A DNA stretch of 64,000 nucleotides from JBQTKD01 sp052386455 (GCA_052386455.1 JBQTKD010000034.1:43793-107792); one strand, 5' to 3'; counted from the stretch's first letter, positions 1 to 9,437 are shown. The notes: generated by a model not told the origin, from the letters alone. Made by a program: numbers and translations.

Positions 1-871
1 TCGGTTCGGCTGCTCTGATCCGGGTTTCGGCCGAATTGATCGCCGCCGCCACCGAGGCGGCGGTGTCCTCCCCACGGACCGCGATCTTGGCGGCGACGAG
101 CAGTTCCTCGGGGCCGAGGTGGACGGTCTTCATGTGGATCACCCGCTGCACCGCGGGCTCGGCCTCGAGCGCGCCGACGATGCGCGCGACGGCCTCCGCC
201 GACGCGCCCTCGCCGAGCAGCAGGCTCTTCGTCTCGACGGCCAGAATGATCGCGATCACGACCAGCAGGACGCCGATGGCGCAGGATCCCGCGCCGTCCC
301 AGCGGCCGTTGTCGGTGATCAGCGTCATCGAAACGCCGCCCAGCGCGAGGACCAGACCGACGAGCGCGCCGAGGTCCTCGAGCAGGATCACGGGCAGCTC
401 CGGGGACTTGGCCCGGCGCACGAACTGCACCCAGGTGGCGTCGCCGCGGACGTGGTTGGACTCGACGATCGCGGTGCGGAAGGAGAAGCTCTCCATCACG
501 ATCGCGGCGACCAGCACGACGACCGGCACCCAGTGCCACGAGTCGATGGCGTGCGGGTCGCGGATCTTGTGGATTCCCTCGTAGAGCGCGAATCCGCCGC
601 CGACGGTGAACAGGACGATCGAGACCAGGAACGCGTACACGTAGCGCTCGCGGCCGTAGCCGAACGGGTGCAGCGGCGTCGCGGCGCGCTGGGCGCGCTT
701 GCCGCCGAAGAGCAGCAGCACCTGGTTGCCCGCGTCGGCCAGGGAGTGGATGGACTCCGCAAGCATCGACGACGAGCGCGTCAGCAGGAACGCGACGAAC
801 TTGGTGACGGCGATCCCGGTGTTCGCCAGCAGCGCCGCGACAACCGCCTTGGTCCCGCCACCGGTACTCAT
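1..871 (-). CDS. Cation diffusion facilitator family transporter (3' end cut by window edge)
   Basis: The product is a membrane exporter of divalent metal cations such as Zn or Mn. About 290 codons are visible and the C-terminus lies outside the window. Several hydrophobic segments are present, and the HSLAD motif near residue 42 sits in the second helix where CDF proteins bind metal. It is followed by HPFGYGRERYVYAF, typical of the SLC30A9-like CDF subgroup. A cytoplasmic C-terminal domain begins after about residue 215. The ATG at 869-871 overlaps the stop of the upstream SIS gene by an ATGA junction, so the two are probably co-translated. Family assignment is firm; the metal is not. Confidence 0.88.
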   Translation of the reverse strand, partial: MSTGGGTKAVVAALLANTGIAVTKFVAFLLTRSSSMLAESIHSLADAGNQVLLLFGGKRAQRAATPLHPFGYGRERYVYAFLVSIVLFTVGGGFALYEGIHKIRDPHAIDSWHWVPVVVLVAAIVMESFSFRTAIVESNHVRGDATWVQFVRRAKSPELPVILLEDLGALVGLVLALGGVSMTLITDNGRWDGAGSCAIGVLLVVIAIILAVETKSLLLGEGASAEAVARIVGALEAEPAVQRVIHMKTVHLGPEELLVAAKIAVRGEDTAASVAAAINSAETRIRAAEP

Positions 872-1923
872 CGAACCTCCGCCAGCCGAGCCTTCAAGGT
901 GTCGATCGGGCCGATCGGCGTCGGGTCGATCTCCAGTGCGAGCGCGAGGTAGACGCTGGCCCAGTCGAGCAGCCCGACCAGCGAGGCCAGGCGCTGCAGC
1001 GGATGCGTGCCGGCGGCGCACACCTCGATCGCCGGCAGGCCGTAGTCCGCGGCCAGGCGCATGGATTCCTCCGCGCGACGCACGAGGCGCGGGTCCTCGA
1101 CGGCGTCGCGCAGGATCACCGGCCGCAGTCCGAGGTCCCGAGCGTGCCTGCCGAGCGGACCGTCGAACGCGACGACTTGGTTGTGGTGCGGCTCGGACAG
1201 ACCGCCGACCACGCTGGGCAGCTTCGCGTTCTCCGCGATCTGGTTGCCGAGACGCTGCGCCGCGGTCGCGGCCAGCGGCGAGAAGCCCCAGATCAGCGGG
1301 AGCCCGCCGACGAGGCCCAACGCGAGCGCCTTGGCCGGGTTCTGCGCCGTGGGCACGTCCGGGGCACAGCGGGCGGCGATCTCGTCGAGGTCGTTCGCGG
1401 CGGCCAGGCGCACGCCTGCGTCGGCGTCGGCGAACCCGAGCGAATCCGCCGTGGCCAGCAGCGGAGCCGCAAGGCCCCAGAGGCAGGCGCGCGGCGGACG
1501 GCCTTCCGCGTCGACGTCGAGATGTTCGACGCCGAACTTCGACAGGGGCGAACCCGCGGCGCCGATCGTGGTCAGCGCGATCCCGCGCTCCTGCGCCTGC
1601 GCTGCGAAGCCGAGCGTCTCCTCGGTCGTGCCGGAGCACGACACGGCGAAGACGCGGTCCTGCGCGCCGACCCAGCCCGGCACGTGGTGACCGCGCACCA
1701 CCACGACGGGGAACGACGCTCCCGGCCCGACGACGGCGGCCAGTACGTCGCCCGAGGCCGCCGAGCCGCCCATCCCGGCGACGACCACGGCGCGCGGGGT
1801 CTCGGCGTCGGCGCGTTCGTAGTCGGGCGCTGCGCGCAGCTGCGCGCCCGCGCTGGCCACCGCGGCGATCATTCCGGCGGAGTCGAGCGCCGCGAGCATT
1901 ACGGGATCGTCGAGGCCGGCCAT
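868..1923 (-). CDS. SIS-domain phosphosugar isomerase (bifunctional phosphoglucose/phosphomannose isomerase type)
   Basis: This 351-aa protein probably interconverts fructose-6-P with glucose-6-P or mannose-6-P and so feeds mannose into GDP-mannose synthesis. The SIS fold is recognisable from the glycine-rich start VVAGMGGSAASGD (about residue 48) and from the FAVSCSGTTEETLGF segment, where Ser/Thr residues bind the sugar phosphate. Its place beside phosphomannomutase matches the Rv3256c position in mycobacteria. The ATG at 1921-1923 lies 2 bases after the Trm112-like gene. A longer frame upstream runs through that gene and is not used. Substrate is inferred from family and context. Confidence 0.85.
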   Translation of the reverse strand: MAGLDDPVMLAALDSAGMIAAVASAGAQLRAAPDYERADAETPRAVVVAGMGGSAASGDVLAAVVGPGASFPVVVVRGHHVPGWVGAQDRVFAVSCSGTTEETLGFAAQAQERGIALTTIGAAGSPLSKFGVEHLDVDAEGRPPRACLWGLAAPLLATADSLGFADADAGVRLAAANDLDEIAARCAPDVPTAQNPAKALALGLVGGLPLIWGFSPLAATAAQRLGNQIAENAKLPSVVGGLSEPHHNQVVAFDGPLGRHARDLGLRPVILRDAVEDPRLVRRAEESMRLAADYGLPAIEVCAAGTHPLQRLASLVGLLDWASVYLALALEIDPTPIGPIDTLKARLAEVR

Positions 1924-1925
1924 CG

Positions 1926-2111
1926 TCAGCCCGCGTTCTTCGGCGCCCGCGCCTCGTCGACCAACAGCACGGGGATGCCGTCGCGCACCGGGTACGCGAG
2001 CCCGCACGACGCTCCGGTGCAAACCAGTTCGGCGGCCTCGGCACGCAGGGCCTCGCGGCACTTCGGGCAGACCAGCAGCGCCAGCAGCTCGTCGTCGACC
2101 TTCGTTGACAT
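1926..2111 (-). CDS. Trm112-family zinc-ribbon-like small protein
   Basis: The 61-aa product has the LLVCPKCREAL start and a second C-x4-C pair (CTGASC), followed by AYPVRDGIPVLL, the pattern of the Trm112/YcaR family. Such proteins act as small partners or activators of methyltransferases or other enzymes; the partner here is unknown. The ATG at 2109-2111 is preferred over a GTG six bases upstream. The 5' leader consists almost entirely of a dispersed repeat (2116-2158), which also supplies the GAGGAG-like ribosome-binding sequence. Confidence 0.82.
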   Translation of the reverse strand: MSTKVDDELLALLVCPKCREALRAEAAELVCTGASCGLAYPVRDGIPVLLVDEARAPKNAG

Positions 2112-2115
2112 GTTC

Positions 2116-2158
2116 ACTCGGGCTCCTCACTCGTACCTCGCTCGTCGCGCTCGCTCGG
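2116..2158. repeat. Dispersed 43-bp repeat, copy 1
   Basis: This Ser/Arg-codon-like stretch of CTCG and GTCG units (CTCGGGCTCCTCACTCGTAC followed by CTCGCTCGTCGCGCTCGCTCG) recurs with few changes at 40106-40148 and, inverted, at 47489-47532. Here it fills the gap between the phosphomannomutase start side and the Trm112-like gene. Confidence 0.75.
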
Positions 2159-3529
2159 CTAAATTCCTCCTCGGATCTGGCCGAGCACCTCGTCGCGCAG
2201 CTTCTCCATCGCGGCCGAATCTCCCGCCTCCACGTTGAGGCGCAGCTTCGGTTCGGTGTTCGACGGGCGGACGTTGAACCACGTCCCGTCGGGAAGGTTG
2301 ACGGTCAGCCCGTCCAGTTCGTCGAGCACCACGCCAGGCAGCGCTCCCCAGTGCGTACGCAGCGCAGCGAGGACCTCGGCGGGCGCGGGCACGGAGGAGT
2401 TCAGTTCGCCGGAGGCGACGTAGCGCTCGTACCGCCGCATCAGATCAGAGCAGCCCGTGCCCGCCGGGGTGCCGCCGAGCGCCGCCAGGACGTGCAGCGC
2501 GGCCAGCATGCCGGAGTCGGCGAACCAGAAGTCCCGGAAGTAGTAGTGGCCGGAGTGCTCGCCGCCGAAGATGGCGTCGTACTCGGCCATGACGGCCTTG
2601 ATGAACGAGTGCCCGACCCGGGTGCGGATCGGCCGGCCGCCGCTCTCGGCCACGATCTCCGGGAACGCCCGGGAGGCGATCAGGTTGTAGACGACCGCGG
2701 CCCCGGGTTCGCGGGCCAGCTCGCGGGTCCCGATGAGCGCGGACACCGCGGACGGGGAGATCGCGTCGCCGTTCTCGTCCACGACGAAGCAGCGGTCCGC
2801 GTCTCCGTCGAAGGCGAGGCCGAGGTCGCACTCGTTGGCCCGAACGGCCTCCGCGAGGTCGACGAGGTTGGCCGGCTCGATCGGATTCGGCTCGTGGTTC
2901 GGGAAGGTGCCGTCGAGTTCGAAGTACAGCGGGATCAGCGCGACGGGCAGGCCCGCGAAAACCGTCGGGACGACGTGGCCGGCCATGCCGTTGCCCGCGT
3001 CCACGGCAACCCGCAGCGGCCGCGCCGCCGAGAGGTCGACGAGGGTGCGCAGGAACGCGGAGTACTCCGCAAGCACGTCCTGCACACGGATCTCGCCGAC
3101 CCTTTCGCCCTTCGGCTCGCGGCCCTCGAGGATTTCCGCGGCACGCGCGGCCACGTCGGCCAGGCCGGTCTCCGCGCCGACCGGCTTGGCACCGGGGCGG
3201 CAGAGCTTGATGCCGTTGTACTGCGCGGGGTTGTGCGAGGCGGTGAACATCGCGCCCGGCCGGCCCCAGGAGCCGCTGGCCCAGTAGACCGCGTCGGTGC
3301 AGGTCAGGCCGACGTCGACGACGTCCACGCCCGCGGCGGCCGCACCGGTCGCAAAGGCCGCGGACAGCATCGGCGAGGACGGTCGCATGTCGCGGCCGAC
3401 CACGATCTCGGGCTCGCCGCAAAACTCGGCAAACGCGGCGCCGAGCGCGAAGGCCGTCCGCTCGTCGAGCTCCTCGGGCACCAGGCCGCGGACGTCGTAG
3501 GCCCGCACGATGGTCGACAGCGCGTGCAT
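2159..3529 (-). CDS. manB: Phosphomannomutase/phosphoglucomutase
   Basis: The 456-aa enzyme converts mannose-6-P to mannose-1-P (or the glucose equivalents), the step before GDP-mannose formation by the guanylyltransferase at 18.8 kb. It has the alpha-D-phosphohexomutase domain series: TASHNPAQYNG with the phospho-serine near residue 100, the Mg-binding DGDADRC near residue 240, the sugar-binding GGEHSGHYYF, and the C-terminal phosphate-binding RPSNTEPKLRL. Length is normal for the family. It lies just upstream of the SIS isomerase and corresponds to Rv3257c. The ATG at 3527-3529 is the first plausible start. Confidence 0.93.
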   Translation of the reverse strand: MHALSTIVRAYDVRGLVPEELDERTAFALGAAFAEFCGEPEIVVGRDMRPSSPMLSAAFATGAAAAGVDVVDVGLTCTDAVYWASGSWGRPGAMFTASHNPAQYNGIKLCRPGAKPVGAETGLADVAARAAEILEGREPKGERVGEIRVQDVLAEYSAFLRTLVDLSAARPLRVAVDAGNGMAGHVVPTVFAGLPVALIPLYFELDGTFPNHEPNPIEPANLVDLAEAVRANECDLGLAFDGDADRCFVVDENGDAISPSAVSALIGTRELAREPGAAVVYNLIASRAFPEIVAESGGRPIRTRVGHSFIKAVMAEYDAIFGGEHSGHYYFRDFWFADSGMLAALHVLAALGGTPAGTGCSDLMRRYERYVASGELNSSVPAPAEVLAALRTHWGALPGVVLDELDGLTVNLPDGTWFNVRPSNTEPKLRLNVEAGDSAAMEKLRDEVLGQIRGGI

Positions 3530-3594
3530 TCCACCCCTAGGTCCAAGCCCCGCCGCGAAGACCCGCAGCGCGGTCCGACCCTATCGGCGTGAGG

Positions 3595-3948
3595 CTAGTA
3601 ATCGACGGGTGTGCGGACGGCGCGCAGGTGGCCGCGGCGGGCGCCGGACAGCGCGTCGTCCAGCGGCTCCTCGCCACGTGGCTTGCCCGTCTCGCGGATC
3701 AGGTCCGCGAGCGCTTCGAGATCGTCGGTCGAGGGGCCGGTGGCCACGCTGGGATCCAGCCGCACGACGGACCAGCCACGCGGAGCGGTGAGACGCTCGG
3801 CGTGGACCTGGCACAGGTCGTAGCAGTGCGGCTCCGCGTAGGTGGCGAGCGGGCCGAGTACCGCCGTGGAGTCCCGGTAGACGTAGGTCAGGGTCGCGGT
3901 GGCCGGCCGCTGGCAGGCGTTACGAGAGCAGCGGCGCGTGGTCAGCAC
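3595..3948 (-). CDS. DUF3499 family zinc-ribbon-like protein
   Basis: This protein of about 117 aa is conserved in actinobacteria beside phosphomannomutase (Rv3258c position) and has no established function. Near the N-terminus it carries C-x4-C (CSRNAC), then HCYDLCQVH, giving Cys/His ligands for a likely zinc site. It ends in a polar region. The GTG at 3946-3948 (VLTTRRCSRNAC) is chosen because homologues begin just before the first Cys; a GTG at 3958-3960 is equally possible. It is divergent from the next gene, so 3949-4076 holds promoters for both directions. Confidence 0.8.
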   Translation of the reverse strand: MLTTRRCSRNACQRPATATLTYVYRDSTAVLGPLATYAEPHCYDLCQVHAERLTAPRGWSVVRLDPSVATGPSTDDLEALADLIRETGKPRGEEPLDDALSGARRGHLRAVRTPVDY

Positions 3949-4076
3949 GAAGACCCCCACTGAATCGGGCCGAACAGGTCGGCAAGGCGTACCGGGGACA
4001 CGAGTCGCGACGCTACGCCGATGCGCCACGGCGCGGATGCAGGCGCGCCGCCGCACATCGCCCGTAGGCTTTTGCC

Positions 4077-4631
4077 GTGCGCATTCGAGGGTTCCGTCGC
4101 CGCAACGGGAAGGGAGACGAACCCGCCCGGCGGCCCGACGCCGAGCCCGCCCCGCGCCCTGCGGATCCGACGCCGGCAGCGCCTCCCCGACTGGCGCGCC
4201 CGAGTCCGCGCCCGGCGAACCGCCCCAAGCGCGACCGGCGTTCCCGCGGGCTGCGCGGTCCCCTGGCACCGCCGGGCTCCCCGCTGGCGCGAACGCGCGG
4301 GGATCGGTTCGCCGACTTGGTCCTGGACTCCGTCGAGCGCCTCGAACGGCGGTGGGCCAACGAGCTGTCCGACGTGGAGTTCGCCGTCGAGCAGGTCCCG
4401 CCGGTGAACCGCTCGGCCGATCCGATCGCGGAGGCGATCCCGCTGTCCCGGCTGTATCCGGGCTCGGCCGGGCACAGCCCCCGGATCGTGTTGTATCGCC
4501 GGCCGATCGAGGCGCGCGCCACCGGCCGCGCCGACCTGACGGCGCTGGTGCACGATCTGGTCGTCGAACAGGTCGCCGAACTGCTCGGGATCGAGCCGGA
4601 GGCCGTGGACCCGGAGTACGGCCTGGACTAG
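4077..4631 (+). CDS. Metallopeptidase-like (zincin superfamily) protein lacking the HExxH motif
   Basis: The 184-aa product has a basic, Pro/Arg-rich N-terminal 65 residues and then the compact domain of the bacterial minimal zincin family (Zincin_1 type): FADLVLDSVERLERRW, ELSDVEFAVEQVP, RIVLYRRPIEARA. Where the family normally has the zinc-binding HExxH helix this protein reads LVVEQVAELLG, so the metal site is gone and protease activity is unlikely. The position between DUF3499 and the WhiB region is conserved in actinobacteria (Rv3259). It meets the next gene tail to tail, both stops sharing the CTAG at 4628-4631. Function unknown. Confidence 0.72.
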   Translation: MRIRGFRRRNGKGDEPARRPDAEPAPRPADPTPAAPPRLARPSPRPANRPKRDRRSRGLRGPLAPPGSPLARTRGDRFADLVLDSVERLERRWANELSDVEFAVEQVPPVNRSADPIAEAIPLSRLYPGSAGHSPRIVLYRRPIEARATGRADLTALVHDLVVEQVAELLGIEPEAVDPEYGLD

Positions 4632-6112
4632 TCGCGTTCCACCGTGGTCACGGTGAGGTCCGGGACGACCGCCGGGGACTCGACCGTGAAACGGCCGGTG
4701 TCCAACGAGGTGACGGTGATGCCCGCCTCGTCGATGCGCAGCACTCGGGCCGCGTGCACCGAGCCGGACACGGCCTCGATCACCACCGAGTAGCGGTCGA
4801 CGCCCTTCGGCCCGGGGTCCAGCACGAGCAGGCGGCCGGCCTCGATCGTGACCGTCCGGGTGCGCGGCTTTCCGGTCCCGGCGTAGACGAGGATCTTCAC
4901 CTCGGCCGCCTCGTCGGGGGCGGCGAGCAGCAAACGGGTGCGGCTGCCGTCGCCGCTGCGGCCGTCCGGTACGGCGGTCGGGCCGGAAAGGGCGGCGGCC
5001 GGGCCGGCCCAGGCCTGCTCCTTCCCCCCGCCGATCTTTGCGATGGTGCGGACGGCGCCGACGACCGGGACATCGGAGGTCAACACGACCGCCAACGGCT
5101 GTCCGGGGTCCGCGGCGTTGAGGTCGACCTCCTGCACCTGACCTGCGCGCAGTTCGACGACGTCCGCTCCCGCGGGCGCGAAGTCCGTGGTGGTGCCGAG
5201 AACGCGGATCTTGACGATCGCGTCCCGGTCGCCGGGTGCGAGCAGGAACAGCTTGCGGTCGTGGGCCTCGGCGGGAATGCCGGGGACGACCAACTTCTTC
5301 GCCGGGCGCACCAACGGGTCGAGCCAGTCCGCGCCGCGTCCGCCGATCTCGGCGAGGTGCAGCGCCGCGGACACCTGACCGCGGTCCACCACCACGCCGA
5401 CGGCGATGCGCCGCCGGTTGTCCGCCAGCCCTTCGAGGGAGACGACCCGGGTGCTGCGGGCGGCGACGACGAGCTCGCTCACGTTGGGCACGTCCAGCCG
5501 GCCGGCCTCGTCCCACAGCGTGAGGTCGACCGAGGCCGAGGTGCCGGCCGCGTTGGTCAGGACGAGCTGGGACTGCCGCCCGGTCTGGGTGGAGGCGCCG
5601 ACGAACCAGGCCGAGGCGCCCGCGGGGAGGCAGGACGCCGAGGAGAGGCCGCGCGTCGGACCCTCGCCGACGGCGACGACGCGCTCGGCCGCCAAGCCGG
5701 GCGCAAGGCCACCGGTGGCGCGGACGACGGCGGCCGGGGAGTCGGTGCCGGACAGGTTGATGCGCGAGACGCCCGGCTGGGTGCGTCGAAGCGTCGGCTT
5801 GTCCTCGCCAGGGAGTTCGTCCACGCGCATCGCGCCGTCGGCCTTCTCCCCCAGCGCGGTGGAGACGGTCAGGCGGTCGGTGGACGCGCCCGCGGCCGGT
5901 GTCGCCGGGCAGGCGAGGACGGCGGCCCGCACGTCGTCGACGGTGGCTCGCACGGACGCCGCTCCACCGCCGGCAAGGTGCACGATCAGCGCGACGGCGA
6001 CCAGCGATCCGCCGACGGCGGCCGCGCTGAGGCGGCCGTCGCCGACGAGCCGGAGTACCCAGCCCGCCGGGGCCGCCCCGGCCGCGTCGCGCGCCCTGCG
6101 TCGCTCGTTCAT
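4628..6112 (-). CDS. DUF5719-type secreted/membrane-anchored protein
   Basis: The 494-aa product has a basic N-terminus and a single membrane segment at about residues 29-48 (LSAAAVGGSLVAVALIVHL), with the rest predicted outside the cell. The exported part has repeated beta-rich segments (VDLTLWDEAGRLD, VKIRVLGTTTDF, VKILVYAGTGKPR), consistent with DUF5719, a family of unknown function found beside large GT2 membrane proteins in actinobacteria. The ATG at 6110-6112 overlaps the stop of the GT2 gene (ATGA), so both form one operon. A role in envelope glycan assembly is inferred from context only. Confidence 0.75.
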   Translation of the reverse strand: MNERRRARDAAGAAPAGWVLRLVGDGRLSAAAVGGSLVAVALIVHLAGGGAASVRATVDDVRAAVLACPATPAAGASTDRLTVSTALGEKADGAMRVDELPGEDKPTLRRTQPGVSRINLSGTDSPAAVVRATGGLAPGLAAERVVAVGEGPTRGLSSASCLPAGASAWFVGASTQTGRQSQLVLTNAAGTSASVDLTLWDEAGRLDVPNVSELVVAARSTRVVSLEGLADNRRRIAVGVVVDRGQVSAALHLAEIGGRGADWLDPLVRPAKKLVVPGIPAEAHDRKLFLLAPGDRDAIVKIRVLGTTTDFAPAGADVVELRAGQVQEVDLNAADPGQPLAVVLTSDVPVVGAVRTIAKIGGGKEQAWAGPAAALSGPTAVPDGRSGDGSRTRLLLAAPDEAAEVKILVYAGTGKPRTRTVTIEAGRLLVLDPGPKGVDRYSVVIEAVSGSVHAARVLRIDEAGITVTSLDTGRFTVESPAVVPDLTVTTVERD

Positions 6113-9100
6113 ACCGGTTCCTCGATCCGTGCCCGACGACGAGCCGCGGGAACCACCGGGACCGCGTCCTCGTCCTCGTCGCTGGAGCGGCGGCGAGCCG
6201 CGGGCAGCGCCAAGACGACGAGGACCAGCAGCCCGCAGCCCTGCAGGAACGCCCAGGCCGGCGTGGTTCGGTCGACGTGACGAACCGTCAGTTCGCCGCC
6301 CTGCGGGGGAAGCGTCCACGCCTGGGCCCAACCCTCGCGGGTCAGCGTCGAGAGCTTCACCCCGTTCAGGCGCGCCTCCCAACGCCGGCCGGCCGGCTCG
6401 GCCAGGGCCAGAATTCGCTTCTCGGAACCGTCGGGCACGGCCGCGCTCGCAGCGACCGCCCCCGAGGGGAGCACCGCGACGGTCCGGGCCTCTTCGAGCA
6501 CGCGAAGCCGACCGGTCGGCAGACTCACGCGCCAGAGGCGGTCGCCGCCGACGGCGCTGACGCGCTCGAGTCCCGGAACGGCGTCCAGCGCCGCCGCGAC
6601 CTGTGGGGCCACCGGCGCGCGCACGACGACGTACCGGACCGCGAAGTCGGCGAGGCGCTGCGCCTGGGCGTCGCCCCGGCCGGAGACCAGGTCGATCGCG
6701 AGGGCCTGCAGCACGCGAGCCGTCGGGCGGGGCACGGAGAGTTCGGCGTCGCCGAAACGCGGCCCGGCGTCGCGCACCAGCGCGTAGGACACCGCGGGGG
6801 GTACGGATCCGGCCGGGACCGCGGCGAGGGAGTCGCCGGTGGAGGAGCGCAGCACCAGCGTCCGCGAGCGGTCCGCGGTGGCGGACTCGGCGGCGACGTG
6901 CACCGGAACCAGCGCGGCCGAGGCGCGGTGCAGCGGGCCGTCGGCTCCGCGCCACAGCCACGCGCTCGCGCCGAGCACCGGGGACAGCAGTGCCACCGCC
7001 GCCAACGAGCCCGCCACCAGCTGCACGCGGCCGAAGTCTCGGGCCACGAGCCGTTCGGCCTGGCCCGCGCAGCCGACCAACGCGGCGACGAGCATGCCTG
7101 CGGTGGCCAGCGCCAGGGCGGGCCCCGGCCAGGCGGCGGCCGGGTGCCCGCCGGAGGGGGCGGCCACCGAGACCCGCGAGGCGAGCAGCGCGACGACGAG
7201 CGCGCCGCCGGCGACCGTCCAGCCGAGCAGCACGGTCAGCCGGTCGCGGGCCACGATCAGTCCGACGATGCCGGCGGCCACGACGCCGATGCCGATCCAC
7301 GCCGGGCCGGAGCCGGGCCCGGCCGGGTTCAGGAGCAGCAGCCGCCACGGCTGGATCTCCGGGTCGGACAGTCCGGGGCCGGCAGGACCGAGGTCGAGCA
7401 GCAGGCGGTCCGGATGGCGGATCCAGAACAGCGAGAACGGCACGAGGAGAAGGAACGGCACGAGGGGGACGGTGCCGATCCGAACGAGTCGCGTGCGGTC
7501 TCGGACGAACGCGGCCAGGACCACGGCGGCGGTCGACACGAACAGCCAGAGCAGCGGAGCGAACGCGGCGATCACGACGAGGAGCAGGGCGGCGGTCCAC
7601 GCCGCGCGCGGCGTGCCGCCGCCCGCCCAGGCCCGGACGACGGACCGCAGCAGCGGCGGCAGGAGGACGATCGCGACGACGGCGCCGAGCCGCCCGGCCG
7701 CTACCGCGCCGACGAGCGCCGGGCTCAGCGCGTACGCGGCCGCGCCCCAGAACCGCAGTGCGGGCGTCGTCGGCAGCCCGCGCGCGGACAGCCAGGCGGA
7801 GAGGCCCGCCAGTGGCACGGCCCCGACGAAGAGGATCGCGATCAGCAGGGACACGTTGCCGAACAGGGGCAGCGCGGCCAGGGCGAGCAGCGCCTGCGCC
7901 GGGGCGGCGGTGCTGCCGCTGCCGGCGCCGACGGCGTGCCAGCCGTCGACGTAGGAGCCGAGCAGGCCACGCGAGCCGTCGACCAGGGGCAGCATCGCGC
8001 CGCCGAAGAGCGAGCCGTCGCCGAAGAGCCGGCGCGAGGCCAGCAGCGAGATGCCGAGCAGGCCGAGAACGAGGACGGCGGCGGGGCTGCGGCCGACGCG
8101 GCGCAGCAGCACGCCACCGGCGCTGCGGTCGAGTTCGGCGACGTCCACGTCGCCGTCGGCAGGCCCGGCGCGGTGCTTGCCGATGGCGTCGCGGTCCACG
8201 CGGAAGCCGTCGAGGGCGTGGGTGAGGGCCTCCCGAGCGACCTCGAACTGGTGGCCCGGTGGCGGGAAGAGCCGGCGAAGCGTGGTGGGGGCTACCTGGT
8301 GATGGGCGCGGCGGGCGCGGCGCATGCGCCGGATCGCGCGCGGGCGGATCAGAACGGACCAGACGGCACGCAGTTCGTCGGCGGCGTGGCCGGGAAGCTT
8401 GGCGACGAGGTAGCCGACGGCGCGGAGCAGGCTGCCGAGGAGCAGCCGGGGCCAGGCCACTACGAAGGCCCGAGTGGAGAGGTTGGCCAGCAGGACGCGC
8501 AGCGCGCCGGCACGGTCGAGGTGGTGCACGCGGCCGGAGCCGACGTCGACGTCGCGACGCTCCCGGTAGGCCGCCTCGGCGTGGTAGACGACGGCAGCCG
8601 GCACGACCGCGACCTTGAACCCGGCCAGCCACGCCCGCCAGCACAGGTCGACGTCGTCGCGGAGCAGTTGCAGGTGCGGGTCGAAGCCGCCGAGGGAGTC
8701 CCAGACGTCGCGGCGGATCAGCATTCCGGCGCTGGAGACGGCGAGGGTCTGGGACCGGTGGTCGTGCTGGCCCTGGTCTTCTTCGCCGATCTCGATGCCG
8801 GTCTCGCGGCGGCCGCCGCCGTCGACGGTGACGCCGACCTCGAGCAGCACGCGGCGGTGGTACCAGGCGCGCAGCTTGGGGCCGAGGACGGCGCGGTTCG
8901 GGTCGTCGAGGGTGTTGGCGAGCAGGTGCGCGAGCGCGTCCGGTTCGGGCTCGGCGTCGTCGTGCAGGAGCCAGATCCACTCGACGGCGTTCTCCGGCAC
9001 CTGGCTGGAGGCGTCGGCTCGCGCGATGGCGGCCTTGACGGCGGCGCCGAAGCCGCTGGTGCGCGGGCAGCGCACGATGTCGGCGTCGTCGACCCAGTCC

Positions 9101-9273
9101 CGGACCTGCTCCACGGAGCCGTCGAGGCTGCCGGTGTCCGCCACCACGAGCCGCTGCCAGGGCGCAAGCTGCTCGAAGAGTGCCGGCAGCACCTGCGGGA
9201 GCCACCGTCCGCCGTCGTGCGTGACGAGCACTGCCGTCACGTAGACGGAACGGTGTTCGCTCTCGGCAGGCAT
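6109..9273 (-). CDS. Large integral-membrane glycosyltransferase family 2 protein
   Basis: The 1054-aa protein has an N-terminal GT-A domain (about residues 10-260) with VLVTHDGGRWLP, VADTGSLDGSVE, the LLHDDAEPEPDAL divalent-metal region and SLGGFDPHLQLLRDDVDLCWR. The C-terminal 650 residues are a long series of hydrophobic helices ending in an Arg-rich tail. It probably transfers a sugar at the cytoplasmic membrane for an envelope glycan; donor and acceptor are unknown. It is first in a two-gene operon with the DUF5719 protein. The 282-base gap upstream contains its promoter region and the paired palindromes at 9438-9511. Confidence 0.85.
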   Translation of the reverse strand: MPAESEHRSVYVTAVLVTHDGGRWLPQVLPALFEQLAPWQRLVVADTGSLDGSVEQVRDWVDDADIVRCPRTSGFGAAVKAAIARADASSQVPENAVEWIWLLHDDAEPEPDALAHLLANTLDDPNRAVLGPKLRAWYHRRVLLEVGVTVDGGGRRETGIEIGEEDQGQHDHRSQTLAVSSAGMLIRRDVWDSLGGFDPHLQLLRDDVDLCWRAWLAGFKVAVVPAAVVYHAEAAYRERRDVDVGSGRVHHLDRAGALRVLLANLSTRAFVVAWPRLLLGSLLRAVGYLVAKLPGHAADELRAVWSVLIRPRAIRRMRRARRAHHQVAPTTLRRLFPPPGHQFEVAREALTHALDGFRVDRDAIGKHRAGPADGDVDVAELDRSAGGVLLRRVGRSPAAVLVLGLLGISLLASRRLFGDGSLFGGAMLPLVDGSRGLLGSYVDGWHAVGAGSGSTAAPAQALLALAALPLFGNVSLLIAILFVGAVPLAGLSAWLSARGLPTTPALRFWGAAAYALSPALVGAVAAGRLGAVVAIVLLPPLLRSVVRAWAGGGTPRAAWTAALLLVVIAAFAPLLWLFVSTAAVVLAAFVRDRTRLVRIGTVPLVPFLLLVPFSLFWIRHPDRLLLDLGPAGPGLSDPEIQPWRLLLLNPAGPGSGPAWIGIGVVAAGIVGLIVARDRLTVLLGWTVAGGALVVALLASRVSVAAPSGGHPAAAWPGPALALATAGMLVAALVGCAGQAERLVARDFGRVQLVAGSLAAVALLSPVLGASAWLWRGADGPLHRASAALVPVHVAAESATADRSRTLVLRSSTGDSLAAVPAGSVPPAVSYALVRDAGPRFGDAELSVPRPTARVLQALAIDLVSGRGDAQAQRLADFAVRYVVVRAPVAPQVAAALDAVPGLERVSAVGGDRLWRVSLPTGRLRVLEEARTVAVLPSGAVAASAAVPDGSEKRILALAEPAGRRWEARLNGVKLSTLTREGWAQAWTLPPQGGELTVRHVDRTTPAWAFLQGCGLLVLVVLALPAARRRSSDEDEDAVPVVPAARRRARIEEPV

Positions 9274-9437
9274 GCGCAGTCCGTCGGGTCGCCGGTAGCG
9301 CAGGAAACGATCAGCGCCCTTCGCAGGGTAGGCCCCGCGACGCAGGCGTCGGGCTCACTGCGCAGATCCGGTGACACGCGCCGCCGGGCATATCGGACCT
9401 ACCCGGCGCAACCGCTTCGCGCGCCCCGTCGCCAATC

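Noticed and set aside
4628..9205. A single 1525-aa fusion of the DUF5719 protein with an upstream part
   Set aside because: The upstream 1000 codons are a shadow frame of the GT2 gene; the real DUF5719 protein starts at the ATG 6110-6112, which overlaps the GT2 stop.
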